A stretch of 64,000 bases of DNA from Candidatus Woodwardiibium gallinarum (GTDB lineage: Bacteria; Bacillota; Clostridia; Oscillospirales; CAG-382). A program made the translations under genes and the position numbers. Position 1 is the first letter of the stretch. Each line of letters begins with the position of its first letter. The stretch covers positions 55,829 through 119,828 of the forward strand of contig CAJFRY010000002.1 of the NCBI GenBank assembly GCA_904419545.1, in the 5' to 3' direction. The notes beneath the pieces are model-generated. The model was given only the letters and a program-made list of their open reading frames with translations. It made no database searches and was not told the origin of the DNA. Positions 63,811 through 64,000 of this stretch are shown here, piece by piece.

Positions 63811-64000
63811 GCCCCACGCCGGACTGCCGGCGTTAGGCATATATACTTGAAATTTCCCGAATAGCATTATGCTTTCTCTATCCCCAACGTCCGCACAGCG
63901 GGCGTTGGGGATAGAGAAAAGACGAGCAAGAAGCTTAAAGAAAAAAAGAAGTCGGCAAAGTCACCCGCTGCCTAATCCCTTCGGCCTTTTCTCTCCTTTT
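63811..64000. repeat. Second hairpin repeat site, cut by the window end
   Basis: One degenerate AAA-type-like hairpin (63811-63840) and one strong ACA-type hairpin (63877-63895 with 63899-63917, arms CTCTATCCCCAACGTCCGC with one mismatch). The short spacer between them and the long spacer after the second match the 48523-48720 part of the main array almost word for word. A further hairpin probably lies beyond the window. Confidence 0.88.

Overview
The window looks like the chromosome of a GC-rich, spore-forming anaerobic clostridium, probably an Oscillospirales or Christensenellales type gut lineage. This rests on a Spo0A master regulator, a GerW/YtfJ sporulation protein, a YlbF protein, the order nusB-xseA-xseB-ispA-[OLE RNA]-oapA-dxs-tlyA-nadK-argR-recN, and an endonuclease-type MutL with no MutH. 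The assignment is inferred from gene content, not from a marker gene.

Layout. 1-627 holds no supported gene. 628-6039 is a minus-strand housekeeping run (yhbY, nadD, yqeK, rsfS, leuS, ddh). 6290-13103 is a second minus-strand operon from a consensus promoter at 13150-13178 (gpmI, an M50 protease, scpA, scpB, a DUF2953 protein, gerW, a D-Ala-D-Ala carboxypeptidase, rluB). 13382-15263 has divergent genes for a membrane zinc-ribbon protein and a TIM-barrel isomerase, with an apparent rod-shaped small RNA between them that has its own promoter and terminator. 15260-26727 is the long plus-strand nusB-to-recN run. It holds a frameshifted pentapeptide-repeat gene and a roughly 1.85 kb non-coding gap between ispA and oapA that fits the OLE RNA. 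27477-31132 carries a lipoprotein, a PHP phosphoesterase and a winged-helix regulator. 32803-41170 is a minus-strand NlpC/P60-miaB-ylbF-mutS-mutL-tgt run for DNA repair and tRNA modification. 41945-59773 is more accessory: a double polysaccharide deacetylase, a large membrane protein, a cytosolic class A beta-lactamase-like protein beside a dipeptide epimerase, a striking array of palindromic hairpins, a surface discoidin protein, two tandem lipoproteins and a 2342-residue GH94/cyclic-glucan-synthase-like enzyme. 60474-63321 has spo0A (with 0A boxes in front), a lower-GC XRE/GNAT pair and an HxlR regulator. The hairpin repeat family reappears at the right edge.

How it fits together. Most genes are core (translation, chromosome segregation, isoprenoids, NAD, DNA repair). 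The non-coding sequence is unusually rich. I can see at least five repeat families: paired palindromic hairpins, two MITE-like elements with terminal inverted repeats, a 152-nt element found in front of both oapA and mutL whose end supplies the ribosome binding site, and a unit bounded by inverted terminator hairpins. Two genes are disturbed at homopolymer runs (a T5 and an A7), which could be real mutations or assembly errors.

All calls come from reading the sequence and recalled family knowledge; no database search was possible.
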